Shown: piece by piece, positions 7,332-14,350 of the stretch | How positions within the stretch are numbered: the first letter of the stretch is position 1 | How the letters are laid out: the number at the start of each line of letters is the position of its first letter | DNA from: UBA5738 sp049641805 | Lineage (GTDB): Bacteria; Patescibacteriota; Minisyncoccia; Minisyncoccales; UBA5738 | Length of the DNA stretch: 17,125 nt | Assembly: GCA_049641805.1 (NCBI GenBank) | Contig: JBARNX010000053.1 | Coordinates: forward strand, 1-17,125 | Direction of reading: 5' to 3' | Notes under the pieces: generated by a model | Seen by the model: the letters and a program-made list of their open reading frames with translations, nothing else | Database searches by the model: none | What the model was told of the DNA's origin: nothing | Program-made: the position numbers and the translations under genes

Positions 7332-7781
7332 ATGGATGTTTTTACGACAATAATCAACAACCAGCCGCTCGTCGCGGGATTTTTGGCATGGTTTATCGCC
7401 CAGTTATGCAAATTGATTCTGGCGTTGAAACACGGCGTCAGCCGCGAAGCGTTTAAAAGATTCTGGGCCAGCGGCGGCTTTCCCAGCTCGCATTCGTCGG
7501 CGGTCACCGCGCTGGCAACCGCCTGCGGAATCAAATTCGGTTTTGATTCGCCCTATTTCGCCATCGCGGCGGTATTCGCGCTGGTCATCATCTACGATGC
7601 CTTCACCCTGCGCCAAGAAGCCGGCAAGCACGCCGAAGTCCTGAACCAAATGATCGAAGACTTCTACCGCTATAAAAAATTCGAAACCAAGCATCTGAAG
7701 GAATTGCTGGGCCACACTCGTTTTGAAGTCTTTTTCGGCATTCTGCTTGGAATCGCGGTGGCGATAATCATCACCGGGTAG
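7332..7781 (+). CDS. Divergent PAP2 family membrane protein (DUF212, YuiD-like)
   Basis: 149 residues, close to the usual length of about 150-160 for this family. Hydrophobic helices lie near 10-30, 55-90 and 130-149. The conserved signature SGGFPSSHSSAVTAL (47-61) and the later GHTRFEVFFGILLG (126-139) with RQEAGKHAEVLNQ (94-106) are diagnostic. The family resembles PAP2 phosphatases and retains the PSSHS and the late His, so a role in membrane lipid or lipid-carrier phosphate metabolism is plausible but not proven. It is transcribed alone, divergently from the restriction-modification operon and convergently with the sigma/exporter operon, with its own promoter and terminator. The upstream AAAGAAAGAA is at best a weak ribosome binding site. 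Confidence 0.88.
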   Translation: MDVFTTIINNQPLVAGFLAWFIAQLCKLILALKHGVSREAFKRFWASGGFPSSHSSAVTALATACGIKFGFDSPYFAIAAVFALVIIYDAFTLRQEAGKHAEVLNQMIEDFYRYKKFETKHLKELLGHTRFEVFFGILLGIAVAIIITG

Positions 7782-7804
7782 CCAATCTTGACCCAATTTA
7801 AATT

Positions 7805-7860
7805 AAAACCGCCCTCGCGTTAAATCCGGGGCGGTTTTTGCGCCTTGTCGGCGCTTTTGA
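7805..7860. terminator. Bidirectional tandem rho-independent terminator
   Basis: AAAACCGCCC (7805-7814) pairs perfectly with GGGCGGTTTT (7829-7838), with T on one side and A on the other, so it can work on both strands between the convergent DUF212 gene and the second DUF5666 gene. A second hairpin, GCGCC (7840-7844) with GGCGC (7850-7854) followed by TTTT, backs it up on the plus strand. Confidence 0.85.
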
Positions 7861-7863
7861 TTG

Positions 7864-8388
7864 CTAATTTTGCGCAGGCGCGGCAGGCTGGCCGGGCGCA
7901 GCCGGAGCGTTTCCGCCGGCCGGATTGGCGCCCGAAGGAATGCCGGCATCAACAGGGCCGGCATTTGAATCCGCGGGACGCAGCGAAATGCTCTGGGCGC
8001 TAATGCTACCGTCGGAATTCGCGGTTCCCGTGACCATAATCGACAACCCGACCGCCAAATCATCGACTGTTCCGCCGGTCTGCTTGCTGATTTGCGTTGA
8101 ATTCGAATAAAAAATTATCCGGGTTCCGCCGTCGCGCAGCTTCAATGTGATGCTGTCGCTATCTTTGCTGACTATGTCTCCGGAAGTGAACCCTCCCTGC
8201 AAACCGCCGCTCCGCCGCGTGATGTTTGACGATGAAGATTCAATGCCGGCGGCGCCGGGACCGCCGAAATTCCGGCCCGGTTTCACGGTTTGGCTTTTTT
8301 GATACAATGCGCCGCCAAAAAATCCCGCGCCCGTTAAAACCGCCGCGGCAACAACGGCAATCGCTATTGACTTGTTCGTATATTTCAT
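7864..8388 (-). CDS. Secreted or membrane-anchored DUF5666 protein, copy A
   Basis: 174 residues from the ATG at 8388 (MKYTNKSIAIAVVAAAVLTG). An uncleaved signal anchor covers about residues 5-29. A Gly/Ser linker follows, then a small beta domain at about 67-137 of the DUF5666/OB-like type (SGDIVSKDSDSITLKLRDGG, then LAVGLSIMVTGTANSDGSIS). The tail (138-174) is low-complexity Pro/Ala/Gly/Asn. It is the last gene of the sigma/exporter operon, 43 nt after its paralogue, and ends just before the shared terminator. The function of DUF5666 is not established; the position suggests an envelope substrate or partner of the exporter. An open frame continues upstream of the ATG but overlaps the paralogue and lacks the anchor pattern, so I start at 8388. 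Confidence 0.82.
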   Translation of the reverse strand: MKYTNKSIAIAVVAAAVLTGAGFFGGALYQKSQTVKPGRNFGGPGAAGIESSSSNITRRSGGLQGGFTSGDIVSKDSDSITLKLRDGGTRIIFYSNSTQISKQTGGTVDDLAVGLSIMVTGTANSDGSISAQSISLRPADSNAGPVDAGIPSGANPAGGNAPAAPGQPAAPAQN

Positions 8389-8431
8389 ATTTTTGATTTT
8401 TTTAATTAAATATGCAAACCCAAAACATCGA

Positions 8432-8974
8432 TTACATTCCCGGAGGCGGCCCGCCCGCGCCGCCATCATCCATGGGCGGCATTCCCGGATCAACGAAGCC
8501 GGACTCTGCCTGACTGTCATCTTGCGTTTTTGTTGCGCTTGCGGCCGCGCCGCCGGAACCGGACCGGCTGCTTTGCGAATTTATCTTTGTTTGAGGATTT
8601 ATTTCAACTGTTTTGGCGCTGATGCTACCGTCGGAATTCGCAGTGCCGGATGCCATTACGGTTTGTCCAGCCGCCAAATCGGAAGTTTGGGTATCGATAT
8701 TTTTACTGATTTTTGATGTAGCGGAAAAGAAAACTATTTTCGACCCGCTATCGCCGGTTTTCACCGTCATACTGGAGCTGTCCACCGAAATGATCTGGCC
8801 ATACACAATACTGCCGGTGCTGCTTGCGTTCCCGTTTTGCATCCCGGCCGGACGATTTCCGGCTGCCGCAGAATTTGAAGAACTTTTTGAAGTCCCGTAC
8901 AGCATACCGCCATAAAACCCTGCGGCGCCGAAAATTATCGCTGCAATGATCGTGATTGGTATTGATTTATTCAT
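8432..8974 (-). CDS. Secreted or membrane-anchored DUF5666 protein, copy B
   Basis: 180 residues from the ATG at 8974 (MNKSIPITIIAAIIFGAAGF). Same plan as copy A: signal anchor about 4-27, Ser/Gly/Asn linker, DUF5666-like beta domain about 56-126 (YGQIISVDSSSMTVKTGDSG, LAAGQTVMASGTANSDGSIS), then a Gln/Ser/Gly-rich linker and a Pro/Gly/Asp tail ending in GGPPPGM. The two proteins share TANSDGSISA, and the DNA there is identical over 20 nt (8003-8022 and 8622-8641), so they arose by a fairly recent tandem duplication. The gene begins 34 nt after the permease gene. A TTG at 9001 would add nine basic residues; the ATG is preferred because it places the positive residue directly before the anchor. 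Confidence 0.82.
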   Translation of the reverse strand: MNKSIPITIIAAIIFGAAGFYGGMLYGTSKSSSNSAAAGNRPAGMQNGNASSTGSIVYGQIISVDSSSMTVKTGDSGSKIVFFSATSKISKNIDTQTSDLAAGQTVMASGTANSDGSISAKTVEINPQTKINSQSSRSGSGGAAASATKTQDDSQAESGFVDPGMPPMDDGGAGGPPPGM

Positions 8975-9008
8975 TTTTTTTGTTTTATTTCTTTTAATCA
9001 AAAATTAT

Positions 9009-10235
9009 TTATTCGTAACGCAAAGCTTCTATCGGATTCATTCGGGCGGCGCGCACCGCCGGATAATAGCCGAAGATTATTCCTATCACCGCTGATACGC
9101 CGAATGCCACAATAACCGAAATCAAGGAAACGCTGGTCGCGACGCCCGCGAATTTATAAACCGCGTATGCCGCCAGCCACCCAAGCGCCACCCCGAGAAT
9201 GCCGCCGGTGAAAGTCAAAGTGACGGCCTCGGATAAAAACTGGACCGTAATATCGCCTTTTTTGGCGCCGATGGCTTTGCGCAAACCGATTTCCCGCGTG
9301 CGCTCGGTTACGGTGGTCAGCATCATATTCATAATCCCGATGCCGCCCACCAAAAGCGAAATGCCGGCAATCGCCGCCAACAGATAAGTTAGCGTGCTGG
9401 TGATGCTGGACATACTGGAAACAATGTCTGCCTGGTTCATAATCGAAAAATCGGCCTTTGTTGAATCGGTGATCTTATGGCGCTCAAGAAGCAATGCGGT
9501 AATATCGGTTACCAACTGGTCCAACCCATCGGAACTTTCGCCCTGCACATAAATCGTGCCTGCATATAAATTGCCGGTAAAAAACCTCTGTGCTACCGCC
9601 AAAGGAACATATATTGATTCATCAGGATTGGCACCCATCCCAGTACTGCCCTTGGAAACTGTCACGCCAACCACCTTAAAATCAAGCTTGTTGATGCGAA
9701 TTGTTTGGCCAATCGGATCGCTATCCTCGCCAAACAGATCGGTGGCAACCGTCGGTCCGATAACTGCAACTTTGGCGTAACCGGAATTATCCGCATCGGT
9801 GATAAAATCGCCGCTGGCTATCTGCACATTGCGAACGGCCGCATAAACGGAAGTCACGCCGTATACTTGGAGATTGGCGTTTGAACCCTTGGCCGTTACT
9901 TGGTAACGGTTCGAAGTTTGCGGCGCAACATTTTTTACGCCGCTCAATTCGCTAGCGATCGCTTCACTGTCCGCCATTGTCAATGTGTTGGCCGACCCGC
10001 GCTCCATCCTGACTTGCGATCCTATGTTCCGTTGCATCCCGGGCGACACCGTAAGCAAATTCGATCCCAAGGCCTCGATATTGGAAGTGATCGAACTTTG
10101 AGTCCCCTGGCCGATGGCGACCATGGCAATTACCGAGCCGATGCCGATGACAATGCCCAAGATCGTCAAACCCGACCGGACCTTGTTTGACAGCAACGCG
10201 GAAAATGTTTCCGCCAATAAATCAGTTATTTTCAT
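9009..10235 (-). CDS. MacB-type ABC transporter permease
   Basis: 408 residues, the normal length for a stand-alone MacB/FtsX-family permease. One membrane span at about 21-43 is followed by a large extracytoplasmic MacB periplasmic-core-like domain (about 45-275) and three C-terminal spans (about 281-305, 333-357, 370-392). Family signatures are ERTREIGLRKAIGA (311-324) after the second span and the C-terminal AARMNPIEALRYE. These transporters do not pump across the membrane in the classical way but couple cytoplasmic ATP hydrolysis to extracytoplasmic movement, exporting peptides, lipids or antibiotics together with a MacA-type adaptor. The gene starts 2 nt after the ATPase stop, so the two are translationally linked. 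Substrate unknown; the two following DUF5666 genes may encode substrates or partners. Confidence 0.92.
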   Translation of the reverse strand: MKITDLLAETFSALLSNKVRSGLTILGIVIGIGSVIAMVAIGQGTQSSITSNIEALGSNLLTVSPGMQRNIGSQVRMERGSANTLTMADSEAIASELSGVKNVAPQTSNRYQVTAKGSNANLQVYGVTSVYAAVRNVQIASGDFITDADNSGYAKVAVIGPTVATDLFGEDSDPIGQTIRINKLDFKVVGVTVSKGSTGMGANPDESIYVPLAVAQRFFTGNLYAGTIYVQGESSDGLDQLVTDITALLLERHKITDSTKADFSIMNQADIVSSMSSITSTLTYLLAAIAGISLLVGGIGIMNMMLTTVTERTREIGLRKAIGAKKGDITVQFLSEAVTLTFTGGILGVALGWLAAYAVYKFAGVATSVSLISVIVAFGVSAVIGIIFGYYPAVRAARMNPIEALRYE

Positions 10236-10237
10236 GA

Positions 10238-10975
10238 TTATAATTTTGATTTAGCCGGACGCGAATTATCCGCATCCATTGATGTCCGCCGGTTATTGTT
10301 AAGCGAATCATCAACTATCAAACCGTCACGAACGGTAATAATGCGGTGGGCGTATTCGGCCACCTCGCGCTCATGAGTTATGAGTATGATCGTGTGGTTA
10401 TGGTCTTCGTTCAATTTGCCAAACGTATCCAAAACAATTTCTCCGGTCTTGGTGTCAAGATTGCCCGTGGGCTCATCGGCAAAAATTATCGACGGATCGT
10501 TGACAAGGGCGCGCGCAATCGCCACCCGCTGCATTTGCCCGCCCGACAACTGATTGGAATAATGCGTATAATACTCTTCGGGCAGCCCGGCTTTCGCCAA
10601 TGATTCCTTGGCACGCTTTTCGCGCTGGGATTTTTCCACGCCCGCGTATACCAGCGGCAAGCACACATTGCGCAAAACCGTGGTTCGCGGCAAAAGATTG
10701 AACGATTGGAACACAAAACCGATCTTGCTTTTTCTGATTTCAGCCAGCTGGTCGTCGCTGAGCTTGGAGACATCCCGCCCGTTGAGCAAATATTGGCCGC
10801 TCGTCGGCGTGTCCAACATTCCGATGATATGCATCAAAGTTGACTTGCCCGATCCGGACGGCCCGATTATGGCAACGAATTCGCCGTCATTAATTTTGAA
10901 TGACAGTCCTTTCAGCACTTGAGTTTCAATGGTACCGGTTTTATAAGTTTTTGTGATATTTTTGCATTCAATCAT
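10238..10975 (-). CDS. MacB-type ABC transporter ATP-binding protein
   Basis: 245 residues. All ABC motifs are intact: Walker A GPSGSGKST (38-46), Q-loop Q90, signature LSGGQ (143-147), Walker B IIFADE (163-168) and H-loop H201. The GNLDTKTGEIVLDTF segment (171-185) after Walker B is typical of the LolD/MacB/FtsE branch. It powers the permease encoded 2 nt downstream and follows the adaptor gene after 55 nt. The C-terminus has about 20 polar residues (from about 224, NNNRRTSMDADNSRPAKSKL) beyond the usual end, probably a disordered tail. Start ATG at 10975 gives the standard MIECKNITKTY N-terminus; no Shine-Dalgarno sequence is evident. Confidence 0.94.
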   Translation of the reverse strand: MIECKNITKTYKTGTIETQVLKGLSFKINDGEFVAIIGPSGSGKSTLMHIIGMLDTPTSGQYLLNGRDVSKLSDDQLAEIRKSKIGFVFQSFNLLPRTTVLRNVCLPLVYAGVEKSQREKRAKESLAKAGLPEEYYTHYSNQLSGGQMQRVAIARALVNDPSIIFADEPTGNLDTKTGEIVLDTFGKLNEDHNHTIILITHEREVAEYAHRIITVRDGLIVDDSLNNNRRTSMDADNSRPAKSKL

Positions 10976-11030
10976 TGTTGTTTCGGCCCGGCAACGGACC
11001 CATTAGGAAAATCTGTTCAAAACAACGACT

Positions 11031-12800
11031 TTATCTGGGTCCGCCCCCGCCGCCGAAAAGCCGCGATAAAGCCGAGCTGCTGCCGGTTGATGTTTTTGTC
11101 GCCGCCTGCGTCGCGGTCTTTGTCACCACGGTATCGCCTTCGGCCAGCCCGCTGGCAATTTCGGTGTAATTATCATCGGCCAAACCCGGAACAACCGTTT
11201 GCTGTTTGACGGTAACACCGTCTTCGGAACTGCCGCTGGCCGCGCCGCTGACCATTTGATTCGGAACCATCACATAATTGCCGGCGGCGTTCGATTTGAC
11301 CGCGGCATTGGGCACCAGCAGAACATCCTGCTTGATATTGGTAACGATCGCGGCCGTCGTGCTCATTCCAGGCTTAACCCGGTCATCCTGGGTGTCGAAA
11401 GCAATCGTTACCCCGTAGCTGACAACGCCCGAACTGACGGTGCCGATGGCATCAACCGCGCTCACATGGCCGGTAAGCGTCAAATCGCTTACGGCATCGA
11501 ATGTCAGCGTCGCCTTTTGGCCGACTTTAACGCTCGCGGCATCGACTTCATTCAACGAAATCGTGGCGATTTGGTTGTCGGTAATAATCGTGGCGATCGT
11601 CGCATTGCCGCTAATGGTATCGCCCTTTTTCACATCAACCGCCGCCACCAATCCGTCAAAGGAAGCCCTGATAGTATAGTCGCTCAAGGTTTTCTTGGCA
11701 TCGGCCAGCGCCGTTTCTTTTTGGGAAACGATTAATTGCTGCGACTGATCGCTGATTTGATTTGTCAAACTCTGCAGCGTATTCAGCGATTGGGCTTTCT
11801 GATCAACTGTGTTTTTGGCGCTTTCCACGCTCTGCAACGAGCTGTTAATCGATTGCTGAATCGAAATCATACTCAGCAAATCCGCATTAACTTGGGAAGC
11901 GTAGCCGTTCAAACTGTTAAGATGCGTGGTTGAAAATGATTGCGCCTGGCTATTATTTTTTGATGCCGCGTCCTGATATTGCTGAATCAGATTGATAAGC
12001 GCCTTGGTAGCATTAGATATCTTTTTTGTGGCATCGTATGTGTCATCCACCATTTTGGAAATCACCTCCGGATCAGAATATCGGCTGACGCTTTTATATT
12101 CCTTCAAAACGCTGTCGTAGCCGTTCTTGGCAATCGCATAGGTCGAACTGACATCAAGCAATGATGAAACGGAAGAGCCGTATGATTTTATCTGGTACTG
12201 GTAATAATCCAGATAAGTGCCGCTGCTTTGAACAACGATATTGCTCGAACCAGACATAATATCGCTCAATCCCGACATCACCACCGGCAAATCGGCAAAT
12301 GCGGATACAATAGCGTTAAAAGCCTGTTCGTAAGTTTTAGACAAGTTGCTTTGGCTCGTGGCCAGATCATCGTTTGCCGACTGAAGCGCCTGCCGTGCTT
12401 GCGCCAAAGATTGCGAATTATTCTGGCTGGCCTGTTGCAAAGTCAATTTGGCGTTTTCCAAATTCGCTTGCGCCACTTCAACCGCCGCCTGCGCGTCGGT
12501 CGAATCAATTCTTGCCAACATATCGCCAAGCCTCACTGATTGTCCTTCAACAATATTTACCGCGACAATATCTCCCGCAACTTGGGATTTTACATCGACT
12601 TGATCGCTGGCCGCCACCTGCCCGCTGCCGCTAACCGATTGCACGATATTCCCCTTGGACGCCGTTCCATAAGTATAAACCGTCGCGCTGGCGCTTTTTC
12701 CGCTCGGACCAAAAAGAAAATAGCCGGCGGCCAGAATAATAACGAAGATAACGAAAGAAATTTTTTTATGCCGTTTGATTGCCAAAATTATATTTGCCAT
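11031..12800 (-). CDS. MacA/HlyD-type efflux adaptor with a long helical hairpin
   Basis: 589 residues, much longer than typical MacA (about 370-400). An N-terminal anchor at about 14-30 is followed by the first half of a biotinyl-lipoyl domain (QVDVKSQVAGDIVAVNIVEG, 67-86). A very long helical, Gln/Ser/Asn-rich hairpin occupies about 101-372, then the second lipoyl half (IRASFDGLVAAVDVKKGDTI, 377-396), a beta-barrel (about 405-485) and a membrane-proximal domain (about 490-560). The tail is Gly-rich (LFGGGGGPR). It should assemble as a hexameric conduit on the MacB-type permease. In a cell without an outer membrane the helical part would point into the wall or S-layer. The gene starts 25 nt after the three-TM membrane protein and precedes the ATPase by 55 nt. 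Confidence 0.9.
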   Translation of the reverse strand: MANIILAIKRHKKISFVIFVIILAAGYFLFGPSGKSASATVYTYGTASKGNIVQSVSGSGQVAASDQVDVKSQVAGDIVAVNIVEGQSVRLGDMLARIDSTDAQAAVEVAQANLENAKLTLQQASQNNSQSLAQARQALQSANDDLATSQSNLSKTYEQAFNAIVSAFADLPVVMSGLSDIMSGSSNIVVQSSGTYLDYYQYQIKSYGSSVSSLLDVSSTYAIAKNGYDSVLKEYKSVSRYSDPEVISKMVDDTYDATKKISNATKALINLIQQYQDAASKNNSQAQSFSTTHLNSLNGYASQVNADLLSMISIQQSINSSLQSVESAKNTVDQKAQSLNTLQSLTNQISDQSQQLIVSQKETALADAKKTLSDYTIRASFDGLVAAVDVKKGDTISGNATIATIITDNQIATISLNEVDAASVKVGQKATLTFDAVSDLTLTGHVSAVDAIGTVSSGVVSYGVTIAFDTQDDRVKPGMSTTAAIVTNIKQDVLLVPNAAVKSNAAGNYVMVPNQMVSGAASGSSEDGVTVKQQTVVPGLADDNYTEIASGLAEGDTVVTKTATQAATKTSTGSSSALSRLFGGGGGPR

Positions 12801-12825
12801 TGGTTTGATATTTGTTTTTTATTTT

Positions 12826-13560
12826 TTAATTCTTAACGCGGCTAACCCCGAAAGCCTCAATTTGATCGCCGTGGCGGTTGCCGATGACCACAACCGTATC
12901 GCCCGCCGAAAAGTTTTCTCCGAATGGCAAGCGCGTTTTTTTGGTAACGATAACGCGCAGATTCTCCCGCTGGCGGTTGACAATCATGAATTCGGTTTCC
13001 GAAATCTCGCCGATCACCCCGCTATGAATACTATCGAAACGGCGCGGGCCGAGATCGCGGTAGAATCCGGTGCCGCAAGGGCGCCCCGCCATTCCCGCGG
13101 GATCATCCCCGCGGAAAGGCATTTCGGGCGAACAATGCGAAAGTATGCCGTGAAGCGGCGTACCGGCGACGATAACGCTTCCTGCGACCACTACCAGCAA
13201 AATCGCGATGGCCAAATAAAGCAGAGGCAGACGATAGGCAAAAGAATAGCGGCGCACCAATATTTCCAAAATAACAATAAAAAACAACACGCTCAAAACC
13301 AATACCCACGGAATCGACATTAAAAATATCAAAATGCCGCGCCAGCCGAAAATCGGCGCGACCCAAATACCGGTTTCGCGTGCGACAAAGAAAAACAGGC
13401 TCAAAAGATAGAGCACCGCCAGTGCCGCAACCATTGTTCCCGCCAGCCACAAAACGGCGCGCAAAACGAAATGCCACTTGGGCCTCATTTTGAGCTTTCC
13501 GCTTTTCGCGGCGGCGGCAACCAATTCGCTGATAGATTTTTTTTGTTCGCCGTTATCCAT
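12826..13560 (-). CDS. Three-TM membrane protein with DUF5666-like external domain, candidate anti-sigma factor
   Basis: 244 residues. A basic cytoplasmic N-terminus of about 32 residues (MDNGEQKKSISELVAAAAKS) leads into three membrane spans at about 33-59, 75-101 and 111-132. The remaining 110 residues lie outside the membrane and include two cysteines (C143, C162). A beta-rich stretch follows (HSGVIGEISETEFMIVNRQR to GDTVVVIGNRHGDQIEAFGV, 179-238) with the strand pattern of DUF5666: short strand, turn, variable-charge strand, then GDxVxVxGxxxGDxIxA. Its ATG overlaps the ECF sigma factor stop (ATGGATAA), the classic arrangement for an anti-sigma factor. There is no zinc-binding anti-sigma motif (HxxxCxxC), so the assignment rests on position and topology. 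The external domain could sense the DUF5666 products or whatever they bind. Confidence 0.7.
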   Translation of the reverse strand: MDNGEQKKSISELVAAAAKSGKLKMRPKWHFVLRAVLWLAGTMVAALAVLYLLSLFFFVARETGIWVAPIFGWRGILIFLMSIPWVLVLSVLFFIVILEILVRRYSFAYRLPLLYLAIAILLVVVAGSVIVAGTPLHGILSHCSPEMPFRGDDPAGMAGRPCGTGFYRDLGPRRFDSIHSGVIGEISETEFMIVNRQRENLRVIVTKKTRLPFGENFSAGDTVVVIGNRHGDQIEAFGVSRVKN

Positions 13561-14131
13561 AGAAATTATCTTTTATGTTTGGATTTTTCTTGATCATCGC
13601 TTTCTTCAACATCGCCTTTCCTCTCTGCAAGCGAACGCCCACGGTTGAAATCGGAAGCCGCATTATATCGGAAATTTCGCGATAATCCATTTCTTCAAAA
13701 TAATACAATGCCAAGGGTTCCCGATATTTCACGGGCAACTTTTCCAGATAAGAATCGAGCATCCGCCGCAAATCAATACGCTCAACATCGCTGTCGGCGG
13801 TCTCTTTGGCCGTCGGATGCGGAAAAAAAACATCGAAATCGATGAAAGATATTTTTTCCGATTTTTTCTTTCTTAAAGCGTTAACGAATTCATTGTGCGC
13901 CACGCGGTATATCCACGGAGAAAATCTTCTGGAAGCGTCGAAACTGTTGATATTCACATATACTTTCACAAAAACATCCTGCACGATATCTTTTACATCA
14001 TCAGGATGCGAAAGAAATTTTCTCGCGTAGCGGGTGATTTTCTTCTCGTAGCGCCCCACCAACAGGGAGAACGATTCCACATCGCCTTTCTGCGCGCGCC
14101 GCGCGATTTCTTCATCGGTTAGCTCCTCCAT
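13553..14131 (-). CDS. ECF RNA polymerase sigma factor
   Basis: 192 residues, standard for an extracytoplasmic-function sigma-70 factor. Region 2 spans about 20-90, with DDVKDIVQDVFVKVY (44-58) for core binding and FSPWIYRVAHNEFVNALRKKK (70-90) for the -10 element. An acidic linker follows, then region 4 at about 128-177, with LPVKYREPLALYYFEEMDYR and the helix-turn-helix YREISDIMRLPISTVGVRLQRGK (150-172) for the -35 element. It is first in an operon that continues with a membrane protein overlapping its stop by 8 nt, the exporter genes and two DUF5666 genes. It therefore probably controls its own operon. No Shine-Dalgarno sequence precedes the ATG at 14131. Confidence 0.93.
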   Translation of the reverse strand: MEELTDEEIARRAQKGDVESFSLLVGRYEKKITRYARKFLSHPDDVKDIVQDVFVKVYVNINSFDASRRFSPWIYRVAHNEFVNALRKKKSEKISFIDFDVFFPHPTAKETADSDVERIDLRRMLDSYLEKLPVKYREPLALYYFEEMDYREISDIMRLPISTVGVRLQRGKAMLKKAMIKKNPNIKDNFYG

Positions 14132-14278
14132 ATATGAATGCCGTTAAATAATTGATTTGTAAAACAAATGCTGTTTGACGGAACCGAAGCTTGGGAAGCT
14201 TTCATAAATAACTTCCTTATTCCTTATTCAAAAATCGACCGTAATTAAACTATTACAACCCGGTTTTGGTTTTATTTC
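14132..14278 (-). promoter_or_regulatory. Upstream region of the sigma/exporter operon with short repeats
   Basis: No gene is visible in these 147 bases. Read on the minus strand it holds three GGAA boxes at 7-nt spacing (GGAATAAGGAATAAGGAAG at 14211-14229), whose last box, GGAAGTT, resembles an ECF -35 element, although no matching -10 element stands out. It also holds AAGCTT-CCC-AAGCTT (14187-14201) and ATTTGT-TTT-ACAAAT (14155-14169), two small inverted repeats. These are candidates for the operon's promoter and operators; none is convincing alone. Confidence 0.3.
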
Positions 14279-14323
14279 AAAAAAATGCCTCGCAAACCGC
14301 CTCGGGGCGGATAAGCAAGGCAT
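14279..14323 (-). terminator. Rho-independent terminator of the pseudopilin-like gene
   Basis: On the minus strand ATGCCTTGC pairs with GCGAGGCAT (14315-14323 with 14285-14293, one G-U pair). Inside it CCGCC pairs with GGCGG (14306-14310 with 14297-14301) around a CCGA loop. Seven T residues follow (14279-14285, overlapping the stem base). It lies 27 nt after the stop of the upstream gene and insulates the sigma operon. Confidence 0.85.
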
Positions 14324-14350
14324 AGCTTTTCAACAATCGAATTTATCCCG

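Noticed and set aside
8389..8520. 44-residue N-terminal extension of DUF5666 copy A
   Set aside because: The extension overlaps the 3' end of copy B and lacks signal features; the ATG at 8388 begins directly at a typical signal anchor.
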